A stretch of 64,000 nucleotides of DNA from Larix kaempferi (GCA_027924585.1 BSBM01000092.1:6666001-6730000); one strand, 5' to 3'. Positions 38,025 to 49,552 are shown, numbered from the stretch's first letter. The notes: generated by a model from the sequence alone, not told the origin. Numbers and translations are program-made.

Positions 38025-38480
38025 TGTTAGAAAAACAAGATCGCAGAGCAATAAAAATAAACAGAGATGCAAATATAATCACACACACATTACAAGAGAG
38101 ACACAGATATATCGTGGTTCACCCCAAGATGGACTATGTCCACACTGAAGTTGCTAGTCGTATTATTATATCGTCCAACAAAGTGAAGGGATACAACCTG
38201 CAGCACAACTGCTGCACTTCCTCTTCACTGTCTCACAGTCTCACTTCTTGACCTCAGAGATATTTACAATGCATAATACCTAATACATCAACACTAGCCA
38301 TGTTACAATTTCTTTCTTTTATAAGGGAAATACAATGGGTTACCCAAAAACATAGGCCTGAAAACTATTGGCAAAAACAACCCCAACCCCAAGGTAGGCT
38401 AATGAGTGTACAGTCCTCTGAGGTGAACGAATGAGACAATATCATCTATGAGACTGGAAGATCTAGCTCCACAACCAACA
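38025..38480 (-). repeat. 5' LTR of copia element (456 bp)
   Basis: Runs from TGTTAGAAAAACAAG to CCACAACCAACA and is followed by the target duplication CGGTA and satellite sequence. It carries a 36-bp stretch (around AACAACCCCAACCCCAAGG) absent from the partner LTR. Confidence 0.9.
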
Positions 38481-38740
38481 CGGTAGGTATCCAATAGGTG
38501 TCCCTGAAGGCCTTTTGGATGCGAGACGGAACGAGCCATAGAATGACGATCGTGGCTTGGATCGACAAACCGTCGACTCTGTTGGATTCAGGACATCAGT
38601 ATAGTGATAGCTTTTCCCGTATCTGCCGGTCCCATGTCCTAGGTGTCATCTTGTAGGTCAATTTTTCAAACTAGGGTTTTCTTCAGTAAGGGTGTGTGTA
38701 ATTTTTGCACACAGGGGTCAACTTTGAATTTTTTTTATTT
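38481..38740 (-). repeat. Satellite right arm, part 2
   Basis: Continuation of the satellite unit cut by the copia element: GGTATCCAATAGGTGTCCCT, GAACGAGCCATAGAATGACG, GTCATCTTGTAGGTCA and TTTTTGCACACAGGGGTCAA. It ends near 38735, after which the sequence is unrelated. Confidence 0.9.
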
Positions 38741-40680
38741 TGATTCTAGAACTAGACATTCGAAGAGTGGAAATCAAGCCTACCACACTGCACCCTTGGT
38801 ATATTTCTATGTCCTTAGTGTGCCACGTCATTTAACAACTCCTTAGTGCTCCCCTATATTTGCATTTTGAGTAATTAATGTCATTTTTAAGAATTCAAAG
38901 TTTCAAATAAAAAATGGAGGCAATGTTTCATCGATGATATCGCTCTGATCCTTGCTAGATTTGTTAGATCAAAGTCACCATGAAACTTTTCCATCAAGCT
39001 ATGGGGGAATACTTGCAAAATCACAATGAACAACCATTACATCATCGTTTGTAACAATCAAGAACATTCAATTTTAAATACATTTTTATGAGGATAATCC
39101 ATCCTTTTTACATAGGACCATGAACATCTTATTTTCCTTTATCAAAACAACATTATCAAGGAATATCATTAAACTAGTTAGGTATTTCATTTTCCACGGA
39201 GTCTGTATGATTATTTTTTAATTATGATAAGTGGAAAATGGACATATGAAAGAGGTAAAGAAAAAATCGGGGTCTTACATACTAGGGTTTAGTAAGGATA
39301 GGGTTTATATCTTCAGTGATTTTATGAGAGTGAATTCATGACCAGCTATTGGTTAGCATATTGGAACAAACTAGGGTATAGTTGTTACATATATTTGACC
39401 ATATGTACATGAAGGCCCAATGAATTTTATTACACTTTAGTTATGAGGTGTCCTCCTTTCATTTGTAAGCAAGATCATGAGATCAAATATGAATTTTATT
39501 CTTACTTGTAAACAAGAGAAACTAAGTGGTGTGTACAACTCTCTTCTTGGCTCTTCTAGGGTTTCAAAGGATCAAATATTGATGCTTGAGGTTTCTAAGG
39601 CTATTCTAAGGTGAAATGATAAGAGAAACTTAGGGTTTTATGCATGATAGTTTTCCCTTGTTTGGTGAGACATTTATCTTTAAGGATCTCTCTTATTTGG
39701 GTCTTGGAATTATATTATCCCTAATTAGGTCAAGTTTTAATTCAACATAGACTTTCTTAAATATTCCCTAAGTCTAATATTGAATTGCCAATTATTGGGA
39801 GAAACACAGTTTACTTGCAAAAATATGAAGATGTTTATTGTTTATATAAATTTTTGAGTTGTTTATCTTTCTTGAAAATCCATAAAAGGTAAAAAAGCCT
39901 CCACAAAAAGTATGTTTTGCAGCTGGTTGGAGGCCTAAACTATGGTGACATCAACCCTAGAAATGTGGCATCAACCTTTATTGTTGGTTGCAGCCCTGGT
40001 GCAGGTTTGGTTTATTGATCTTCCATGTCCATATTCAACAATGGAACTCGTCTGAGAATGCCAACGTTGATGCCCGAGAAATTGAATGTGCTAATCATTT
40101 TCAGCATGGGAAGACACCTTCACACACACATAGGATGATGGTTGTAGGTGTTGATTGTAGGAAGATGAATAATCCAATAACATGAGGATGCACACACACA
40201 TAGGCTGATGGTTGTAGGTGTTGACTGTATCAAGATGAATAATCCAAAGATGAACCCTTGTAGTTCACAAAAAACACAATTTTAAATTAGATATCAAATT
40301 AGCATGCATGTGCTAAGTTCATTGAACTGTTGAAAGATATTATTAGTTTTTTCCATTAAGATAATGTTTTCATAACACAATGGTGAGATGTTACTTGATC
40401 AATGCAATAAATGTAAGAGAATAAATATTGCTTAAAATGTAATTATATAAATTTCAATAGCATAATTTATCAATTTGTGGAAGAGATAAATCATCACAAT
40501 CACAAGTGGAAACTCAAGAGAAAATATGGAATATATTGTATCACGCATTGATAGTCGAATGTTTCTAATACAAAATATGGCAAAGTAGTCGGCTCTCAAA
40601 TGGCCTGTCAATGTACATGTATCCCTAAGTACAACAATGTGTACATGTACCTGTCAAAATACATATATATAAGACTATGC
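38741..40680. other. Intergenic; one 70-bp direct duplication
   Basis: No gene recognised. At about 40121-40250 CACACACACATAGGATGATG and the following GTTGTAGGTGTTGA and AAGATGAATAATCCAA occur twice with a period near 70 bp. Confidence 0.6.
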
Positions 40681-40684
40681 AACA

Positions 40685-43189
40685 TCAAAAATCAATCTTT
40701 CGCTTGTTTTTCCCTAACTTTGCTCTATCGACCATCTCCCTGGGATCGCTCTGCATCTCAGGAGTCTGAAAAAAAAAATCATTATTTTTATCAAATAACT
40801 GCAATAATACCCTACCATTAACAAACTTAAAAAATTAACTTATGGCCAAATTATTTATGACAAACACTCACCAAATACTCATGGGGTATAGATGTGAGCG
40901 GTGTGCTCATGGAAGGCCTCTCTATAGTTGTGCTCTGCAAATAAAAGATCATATATCAATTAATTCAACAATTCAACATTGATCAACATGTTTGGGTAAA
41001 TTGAATAAAAAAACTTGGTCATTAATGAACATCTCACCACAAGAGGAGACCCGGTCAGAACCATGGATTGAATAGAGGGGCCGGGCACTTCTGCCGCTAA
41101 TGGATGCAATCACCAAATGGGGAAATCGTTAGACATGCATGAATAAAAAATATAGTAACATGGTTAAATACTATGCATTATGATTGTTGAAATATTTTCC
41201 TCTGTATGACTTGTGCCTATTGCAGATGCGGCACTAACTGCAGCTTCAATGACCCTTGTTAGGTGAGGGGTAGATGGATCTCTCGTGTGTCTGCTATAGA
41301 GGACATCCACACCCTTTCTAGGAGTGGAGCCTCTCTTATACACTTGTTTCTTTTGCAAATTTGGACTACCAGGAGATCCAACTGCTGACAGTCTATGAAT
41401 TATAGAGGTCGGTGGCTACAATCACCAATACTGACGTAGTTAGAAATGCATTGGTCAAATACCATGTCTTAAAAAAATGACAATGGTGAAATACATACCG
41501 ATGTACTATATACATCAATCAATTCTAATAAACACTCTGCCACTTGTTGATCCCCTATGGGCTGTGTAGCGCTTGTCTCCCCACTAGGGGGGACATCACT
41601 AGATGAAATCATTTCCCTCTGATGGGGATCTACAACCTACAATTTAGAAAATTGTAAATATTAGATCATGTATCATTAATTAAGTAACATGTGATAGCAA
41701 ACTAACATGTATTAAAATAATGTCATGTTGAAATAGTTACCTCGGCGTGAGATGTTGTCGCTGAAGGTATGACAACATCTTGTAACTCAGAAGGTTCCAC
41801 TGCATGAGCCTCTTGCCCCTCATGCCCTTCTGGTAGCAACTACAAGTTTTAAAATCATTAAAAATATTAGAAATCTATATATGTGTACACAGTAAGGAAA
41901 AATAATTTACAAATGACAATAAATTGTTAATTGGATTTACTCATGTATTAAAATAATATCATGTTGAAATTGTTACCTTGGCATGAGATGTTGTCACTGA
42001 AAGTATGAAAACATCATCGTCATTGGGTGGTGTTGCTGCATGAGCCTCTTTCCCCTTTCTCCTCAGGTCCTTCTAGTGCTGGTGCATGAGCCTGTGGACT
42101 ATGATCTGCATCATCAGTGCAAAGGTCTTCAACCCCATGCCCTTCTTGTAGCAACTACAAGTTTTAAAATCATCAAGAATATTAGCAATATATATATATG
42201 TGTATAATAAGGAAAAATAATTTGCAAATGACACTAAATTGTTAACCACTTACTTACCTGTATAAAGTATCTAGTAAAGGTATCACATGTTTGGATAGGA
42301 CCAAAGGAAGGATGGCCGCATACTGTGCATGGGTGTGACTCTCGACTGTGCTCATGATGTAAAGGTCTAGGGCCACTACTAGATGCTCCTCCACCAGTGG
42401 AAGGTGGTGGCTCTACCCCACCGAGAGGTGGTGGATCTACCCCACCGATAGGTGGCGGCTCTACTCCACCCATAGATGGTGGCTATGATGGCCCCGCTTG
42501 ATTCGTACCTTGAAGATATGTGCTATGGTGAACAACCGCCTGTGCCAATAGTAGGAAGGACTCCCGTGTCTCTGGGACCAACTGATGTGCAAGCGGAACA
42601 TCTGGCCTGGTTAGCTGCCTACAAGGTGGAGCTACTAGGAGATTGGGATCTATGTGCCTCGGATTGGGAAGTTGTTGAGGCATCCCCATCCCAACGCCCT
42701 GGTACTCCAAGATATCAAAATAGTTAACATGCTTCCCCATCACAAATTTTGCGTACATCTTTCTCAAAAAATATAGGGGCATTTCCCTATTGTTGTGTGG
42801 TGGTGCATCAAACACCATGTACCATCGGTCGATCCAGTTATCTATGAATGGTTGATATGTACACCACTCGATAGAAATGTGCCTTTTGTTTGCATTCAGG
42901 ATTTCACCCGACCGTGGATCTCTAAAGAGGGAAAATATATGTTGTTTTGAGATTTTCAACTTCTTGACTTCTTTGTAGCTAAGTCCATCTTGATATTGTT
43001 GCCTCTTTCTTTCTCTGAATGTGGAAATATCTTGTAGTGCACCATCAGACCTAATAAAGGTCTCTATCATTGCATCCAAATTGGATGCAAGCATAAAATG
43101 TCTATCATCAACAATAGTAATTGAGGCTCGAATTTCTCTGAGCCTCTGAATTTCTCTTTGGATGTCTAAGTGTGCATCCATGGTTGTCA
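40685..43189 (-). CDS. Eight-exon gene of unknown function (one premature stop)
   Basis: Exons, all with GT-AG borders and compatible phases: 43189-42258, 42153-41977, 41839-41741, 41636-41499, 41415-41172, 41096-41038, 40934-40872 and 40765-40685. The start is probably ATG 43181 (MDAHLDIQREIQRLREIR), just after an acceptor, so an upstream non-coding exon is likely. Exon 1 has a basic region (RERKRQQYQDGLSYKEVKKL), KRHISIEWCTYQPFIDNWID, Pro/Gly repeats (GGVEPPP, GGVDPPP) and CTVCGHPSFGPIQTC. The protein ends in basic KLGKNKRKIDF, possibly a nuclear signal. Exon 1 has one in-frame TAG at 42483-42485, in a place where Gln (CAG) would fit. Exons 2 and 3 are tandem duplicates (both end ...TTSHA). 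I do not know the family. It may be a host gene or a transposon accessory gene. Confidence 0.55.
41700..42190. repeat. Tandem duplication of exon plus intron
   Basis: GTAGCAACTACAAGTTTTAAAATCAT occurs near 41834 and 42148, and TATTAAAATAAT(G/A)TCATGTTGAAAT near 41711 and 41947. The copies differ by about 78 bp of extra exon sequence in the copy nearer the gene start, which explains the related exons 2 and 3 of the unknown gene. Confidence 0.8.
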
Positions 43190-43669
43190 CTGCAATCAAA
43201 AAACAAATCATTAGAAACGTATACATGTGCTATAATGACATCTCTCAAAAATAAAAATAAATGTACAAACTTTGTGCAAGAACGAATACATTGCAAACAT
43301 AAATATCATCTTAGGCATACATTACAAACATAAATATCATTTCATATGAACATTGTAGGCATACATTATGGGTCCTTGTGGACATAAGGGTGGATACCGT
43401 GCGAGTATAAAGACCATGATGATGTGGAAAAAATATGTATTTTTATTGCTTAAGGATGGGCAAGACAAGACAAAAGACAAGGTGATGGGAATTGGCACAC
43501 CTAATGAGCCAAATGACCCATACTGTGGTCATTTGGAGTTGGTCGTAATACCCTAGACAAGGATGACTTGGAGATAACAAGTGACATGAACAAAGAAGCT
43601 TGAAGTTGAAACTTGGCAAGGAGATCGGGGGCATCCCTTATGGCATCTGCGGGCATCCAGAAATGAAGC

Positions 43670-43862
43670 TGATGGACATGAGGGCATGTGGACAAGTTGA
43701 CATGCGGGCATCTTGAAGATGCATATGCGGGCATGTTTGTGGAAGTTGCGGGCATGTTTGTGGAAGTTGCGAGCATGTGGATAAGGTGACATGCGGGCAT
43801 CTTGAAGATGCATATGCGGGCATGTTTGTGGAAGCTGTGGGCATTCTAGATGCATGCCAAAC
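43670..43862. repeat. Tandem repeat, about 87-bp period with inner 21-bp unit
   Basis: GACATGCGGGCATCTTGAAG, ATGCATATGCGGGCATG and TTTGTGGAAG(T/C)TG occur at about 43696 and 43788. Inside, GCGGGCATGTTTGTGGAAGTT repeats at once. Three overlapping frames on the minus strand are by-products of the repeat. Confidence 0.9.
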
Positions 43863-43899
43863 ACCCCCTATGCAGGCAATTGAAGAAGGTCTAGCTGCA

Positions 43900-45817
43900 A
43901 GCATGTTCAAAGGCATAAATATGGCCATTGCAGGCATGAGTTACAAGCTAGTGTGGTCATGCTGGAAGCAAAAGAAAATGGTGATGATGTGGGTATGAAG
44001 ACCACATTTAGTTGGGAAAAAGAAAGTCTAAATAAATATATACATATACATATTTATAATTTATGAGGTGTTTATGGAAATCAAATTAAAATTTGATTTA
44101 ATATTGACAAGTCAGCTTCCTATTTGATGAGGAAATTATGGAGACAAAATTACAAAATTAAAAAATTACAAAGATTATATCTTATGTCTCTTGTGCAATG
44201 TGTTGATGTGTTTACTTGATGAATGGCATGTGATTGGTACATAGTTCATGGATGAATATGATATTGAAGTGAGCCATTGTGTCTAACAGGGTGGATGTAA
44301 AATTCATTAAGGGATTGATAGTAGGGAGGAATTAAGATATGTTAAATAACAAATTTTATAATATTTATTTTTGGTATTTCATTTACAAAGATTTCTAGTT
44401 TAGGGAAGCATCAAAATTTATATTTTTAATGATGAAATGAGGCAAGGATTTGGATGCTTACCTTTCCAATCCTCCATGCAAGATGAAATCTCCCTTGTTG
44501 AGCTTCCAAATCTCCCTTATTGAGCTTCTCCAATGCGTTTTGGCAAGATGAAATCACTTGAGTGTTCACGTTTTGAGAAAACAGTGGGTAAAACAGTGTC
44601 GCGGTGTGCAAACTGTTTATTTTTTTTGTTTATATTAACCAAAGCATGCACGCGTTATAGTGATACATAACGCATGCATGTTAGGTATCACTATAACGCG
44701 TGCGCGTTTTGGAACCCTATCCTACATGGCAGGGTCAGAGTCCTCCCATGCCTAGTTTTATGTAACGCTCGCGTGTTTCTAATTTACACAATTCTCGCAC
44801 GTTTTGCGAATGCACGATTGCACCTAAAGGGTCCCCCAACTTCGTACGAGGGCCCAATTATGTTTAATGTAGTGAAGTACTAGAGAACACGTGGCATTTC
44901 TATAAATTTTTGTTTTTAAATTATTTTTATTTATTTTTAAATTCTGAAAACAGAAATCACTCCACTAGAAAATTATGTCCCATCCAAAGTGTACTAATCC
45001 AATTAAAAAATCAAAATTTTGTTTTTTAAAAATTGTTAAATTTATTTTAATTTTTCAAAATATTAATTAATACAAGTCAAAAATGTTGACTTTCCATTGG
45101 AAAGTATATATGTGCCTTCTCAAAGAACAACAATAAAGACTTAGCAAAATTTTATTATATTTATCAATTTAGGATCATATCTTTTATCATTGAATATTAT
45201 ATATAATGAGATATCAATTTGTAGAGAAAATTAACAAACCATATCAACATTTTAACACCACATAATATAAATAATCACCACATAATATAAATAATGACAT
45301 CACTTTAACAACACATGCTATAAATACCACCAATTTAACATCATATAATAAAATAATGATAACTTATAATACTAAAAAAAGGAGCTTTCTTGTTGTAATG
45401 CTAAAACTTAAGTTTTCTTGTTATAACATATGTGTCACAATTTTTTCTTAAAACTCACAACCCCAACATTAATAGTAAAGGAAATTTAAATGCCTTAAAT
45501 CTACAATCCAACTGTTTCCTATGATATTAAGATCCAGTCGACTTTTAGATTATCTTGGCAAATTCGAAATCATCGACATACAATGAGATTCAAGAAATTA
45601 GGAATTCTAAGACATATCATTGAGAAAGATATATCATTCTCTAACACTGAATTAGGAATTCTAAGACATATCATCGAGAAAGATCCAGGTGTGAGGAAAA
45701 TTACAAGGGAATTGCACATAATCCTTCCAATTTTACATTTGCCATTTGCATTGCGATAAGGAGAGGCTATGTATATACTAACTTATGTAAATACAATGAT
45801 TAGCATTAGTCTATGTA
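43900..45817. other. Intergenic, AT-rich, with inverted and direct repeats
   Basis: No gene recognised. It contains a perfect 19-bp inverted repeat (listed separately) and a direct duplication of ATTAGGAATTCTAAGACATA near 45597 and 45651. There is also a short duplication of CACATAATATAAATAAT near 45258 and 45279. Confidence 0.6.
44648..44703. repeat. Perfect 19-bp inverted repeat, 18-bp loop
   Basis: Arms GCACGCGTTATAGTGATAC (44648-44666) and GTATCACTATAACGCGTGC (44685-44703). The loop contains the self-complementary word GCATGC. The CpG-rich arms (CGCG) stand out from the AT-rich surroundings. Confidence 0.9.
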
Positions 45818-48800
45818 TTACCTGGACATGCTGTTGGGAACACCATGACCAGTGACGCCACCAGACTTGGACAGATCACGAGTGTTAGGATACAGTAACG
45901 TGTAACCATGTCTGTTCTTCAGATTGGGATTATTGTTTCTGGCTATAACATTCTTCTCCACTTGCACTAACCTCGATGAAAATCGGTTGAACGCTTCATC
46001 AATTCCATTGTCATCCGCCCACTCTGGCGTGGATCCATGTAATTGTCCCAAGTATACATCCTTCTGACCATTCTGTGGGGGTTGGGCCGGAGCAGGCACA
46101 CTTTTAAGAACATATGCCTCTATGTCATTCAGCATTTCAGAGTATTCTTCGGAACCTTTGTCTGGAATAAGGCGTCTGCTCATGGTGGGAATACTGAGTC
46201 CTTGGGAAGGGTCGACGACTGCGTGGTAACCCGACGCAAGCCAGATGAGAGTGGTAATTGCCTCAATAACTTCCTCCTTTGTCTGCATTTTGTACCATCT
46301 GCTCGGATCATCCTTCAGATCTTCATGCCCAACGTTAACAATCTCACTCCACCAAGCTTGCAATTCCTGATCTCTTTCGATGGAGGCATCATTCTTGTAA
46401 AAGAGAGACAAGAAGTCCGAAACCCAATCTTTCACAGCAGACCATATTTCCAGGCCGTCTACGGCATATGGGTAGTCTTCAATCACAAGCCTCAGCCCGT
46501 GGGGTGCTGTTGGGTCTGGCACAGCCATTCCCCTTCACAACATAACATTCATACTAAAATAGCACATCAAGTAATTGTCGAAAAAAATAATGCAGCATTT
46601 TAGTCCTTGAAAACTTACCTTTTGAGAAGATCGGCGGGTAATCCTTGCTCATTGAATCTCCATTCTCTATACATCGTAGATGTCATCTCGGTGAAATATT
46701 TGCCCGAAGTATAGCTTATTTCAAGAATTCCTCCCGCGTTTATAAAGTTCTGACGGGCAGTTTGATTGATGTGAATTGTATTAAAATAATGAGGTATCAA
46801 TAATTTGTACAGCGGGTGCATTCTACTCAGTTGTCTGTGAGTAGCTATAATGAAAGGCTCCATGGATGCATGAGCTCTCAGCCTGCAAACAATAGAAAAA
46901 CAAAAAGAAATACTCAGTGTAATCGTTCCATACAATCAGACGTCAGCCGTTTATAGCAATATAATAGAACAGGATCTACCAATGACTGATCATTTGACGG
47001 TAACAAGAATCGTTAACAATGACATGTGCTTTTGCCAGTCGCCATAACGCTTCTTGTTCTTTGCTATCCTCAGTAGGAGTGTAGACGTTTCTAACAGCTT
47101 TGTGATCAGCAATTGGAGGCAAACACAATTCAATGGCGACGGGCTTCAGCACTCCGTCGTTGGAGAGGAAGAAAAGTGTGCGACTCGCATATGTTTTAAT
47201 CTCGTCTGATTGCATATTGATCCGTTCGGCATAAAGCATATACACATCATAGTAGTCCAGAATAAAGAGCCTCTTTGAGGCAACGGCCTGCATAAATTTG
47301 ATTGATTGTAAATACATATAGACTAATCACCAAAACTGAAGAACAGAGTATAAGGTCAAGAAAATGCCCCAGAAACCTGCGCCACAGAAAGGCCCTCAAT
47401 AAACTTTTCTATGTGTTGGTCGGCGATTGAGCTCTGCTGCGGGCCATAGACATTAATCGGTTCCAAGTTGCTGCATGGCGGAAACGCCTGTCACACGAAA
47501 AAAACTATCATTGAGGCGTTAACAAAAGACCATGAAAGTTGCCCAGCAGAGCGGGGCAGCATTAATCCTTTGAAGTCCCCAATCTAAGCGGCGGTTTGAA
47601 TTATCTAAGTGTGGAACTAACATAGAATGAAGGGATAGTGTCTCAGTACTGAAGGGACATCCTTGTGAAGTCAATCAAATAGATTCTTTAACGTTCTTCG
47701 TTTCAGTAATTTATTCGACTGCATAAAGAGTTATAAAGGAATCATCGACTTACTTGTAGGCATTTAAGCATCATTGGATTCACGCCAACGAGCACCTCCC
47801 GTGCAAATTCTTTGTCGGCCTTCAACCATTTATTTTTTTCTGAAATACCCATATTCATGTCAACCATTTATTTTTTTCTGAAATACCCACGTTGGACTGC
47901 TAGTAAATTGAGAGAAACATATATAAAACTTTAAAAGCTCACCTTCCAAGACTTGAGGACTCTTTTTCTGAACAAGGCTCTTATCGGAATCATTTGGACT
48001 TACAAAATCCGTATCTGGAATCGTTTCGTCCCGGGGAGTGTAGATCGTATTCGGAAAATCGACTCGGCTTTCAAATTTGGGATCTGCATACAATTTTTGT
48101 ACTGTAACGAATATGGCTATATAATTGGCTATATTGTTATTCTATTATCCAGCGACGATGTTGACGAAGTTGAAGAAAGAGCAGGGTATAAACATTTTTC
48201 TCAACCCCCCTGCTGAGAATTCTTAGAAGCTCTAAAATCACAATATTTCCGACACGAAACGGTGGGCTACTACTCAAGAATAGAGCTTGCAGGGAATGGA
48301 ATTTTTCAGATTGGGATCGATAAAGTGATTTTAAAATGGAATATTTGCGACATTAATGAGGAGCTTTGAAACAATCTGTTTATTAATGCAATTGATATGG
48401 GAAAAAGGAGGGCTAAATGTTATACCTGTTTTGGTTAGTGGACGGCCCGTCCTGCATCTTCTTGGATATGGGAAGTTCTTAGATCCACCTAGCACTTTCC
48501 TCACCAGCTCTGGATTGCGGTCGGGGTCGCCAAGATCGTTGTAAACATCATAATCGTATATCCGGTCCGAGACTTTCCTCTCTCCCTTTCCATCTCCTCG
48601 CAGTTCCACCATATCTTGCTCTCTCAGTTCCTTCAAGCCTACTGGCGTTGCCTCAGGTAGATAGCTCTGATCATATGACGCATTCAGCATTAATCTTCCT
48701 TTTTCAACGGTTTAATTGGATTGATGATCTCAAGGTATAAATGAAATAGCTGGACTAGATCAACCGTAAAATATACCATACCCTGTTAGAGAAGAAAATG

Positions 48801-49552
48801 CGATCACTTTTGCTGGTAGAATAGGGGGATATCCAGGAGTTGCAATTAAAACGGAGCTTCTCTTGCCCAGGGATATCAAGAGTTAAAGATTTCAGAAAGA
48901 ACTCTCGTGAGTGCATATTCTTTATCCGGAATGCTCCCGGAATTCCCAGACTAGAGTTCCACTTGAAGGTTATTTCGTAGTGGTTGTCGCTAGCAATGGG
49001 CTTCTCTGTGCGGTTCCACTTTAAATAAGATGCTTCCGAGGACTTATTGTCCATTCCTGTGTCCGGCATGATAAATTGATTTGATTTATACGAAGATAGC
49101 ATTAGAAAACAGAGCACTATTATATAAAATGCAATGGAAACTGCTATGAAGGGCGTAAATACATTGATTGATTTACCTGGATCAACCTGATGGTCGCTGA
49201 CAAGCTGGATATACACTCTGTTTCCGATCAATTCGGAGGCCTCCTCTGCTAGACTTGTTGCAGAGAAATCAGTAACGTTGAAAAGAGAGGCTTCTCCATG
49301 AATGGTTTGCTCAACGTCCTTTTCAGTAGAGATGTCATTGGTAAACACATCTTTTATGTTGAAAGCAAAACTTCTGAAATGGCCTTTCCTCTGTTTCAAA
49401 AGTATGTGCTTGAAATTCTCTGAGAATTGTGCATGGCTCCTCCATGAAAGGCCACTCGGGCGAGCATGGAAATGGCAAAAGTCAAATTGGTTTAGTCTGT
49501 AGCTCCCTAAACAGCTAGGATTCGAAACGTTCAATAGACTCATTGCATTCAT
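45818..49552 (-). CDS. Lipoxygenase (plastid-type), nine exons, divergent active site
   Basis: Exons: 49552-49177, 49056-48782, 48666-48426, 48083-47943, 47839-47754, 47487-47377, 47287-46980, 46882-46619 and 46532-45818. All introns are GT-AG and phases match, giving 838 residues. Lipoxygenases add O2 to polyunsaturated fatty acids (jasmonate and oxylipin pathways). Order: a Ser/Arg-rich N-terminus like a chloroplast transit peptide, a PLAT-like domain (from [12 protein letters not shown]), [43 protein letters not shown] and [10 protein letters not shown]. Catalytic region: [14 protein letters not shown] keeps the first two iron His; [11 protein letters not shown] and AFNRFSSRL follow. Oddities: the third-His motif reads HAVVD, not HAxxN; about 6 residues after it and about 20 later ones (before YLGQ) are missing; about 60 central residues before DKEFAREVL are absent. 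The C-terminus is NSMSR, where the family ends in Ile, an iron ligand. TACAAATA near 49660 may be a weak TATA box. No stop or frameshift. Confidence 0.92.
47822..47890. repeat. 29-bp duplication across the exon-5 splice acceptor of the lipoxygenase gene
   Basis: TCAACCATTTATTTTTTTCTGAAATACCCA occurs at about 47822 and again at about 47860, so the acceptor and first codons of exon 5 exist twice. Use of the upstream (47860-side) acceptor would reach a TGA after about seven codons; only the 47839 acceptor keeps the frame. Confidence 0.85.

Larger units (their letters stand above)
34854..38480 (-). mobile_element. Ty1-copia retrotransposon, internally deleted, TSD CGGTA
   Basis: A 3627-bp element in minus orientation flanked by CGGTA at 34849-34853 and 38481-38485. 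It has LTRs of 429 and 456 bp, a tRNA-iMet-type primer site at 38010-38022 and a purine tract at 35283-35293. The coding part keeps gag, protease, GAG-pre-integrase, the C-terminal part of reverse transcriptase and RNase H. The integrase core and the RT N-terminus are missing. It interrupts a satellite unit, and the satellite reads continuously once the element and one TSD copy are ignored. Confidence 0.95.

Noticed and set aside
43501-43937. Three overlapping minus-strand frames rich in Cys, Met, Pro and His
   Set aside because: Produced by the GCGGGCATG tandem repeat; no splice or start support.
44648-44703. Reading the 19-bp inverted repeat as a rho-independent terminator
   Set aside because: Not applicable in plant nuclear DNA; no T tract follows and no gene ends there.
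46043-46603. 186-residue plus-strand frame
   Set aside because: Lies antisense to the final lipoxygenase exon and has no domain of its own.
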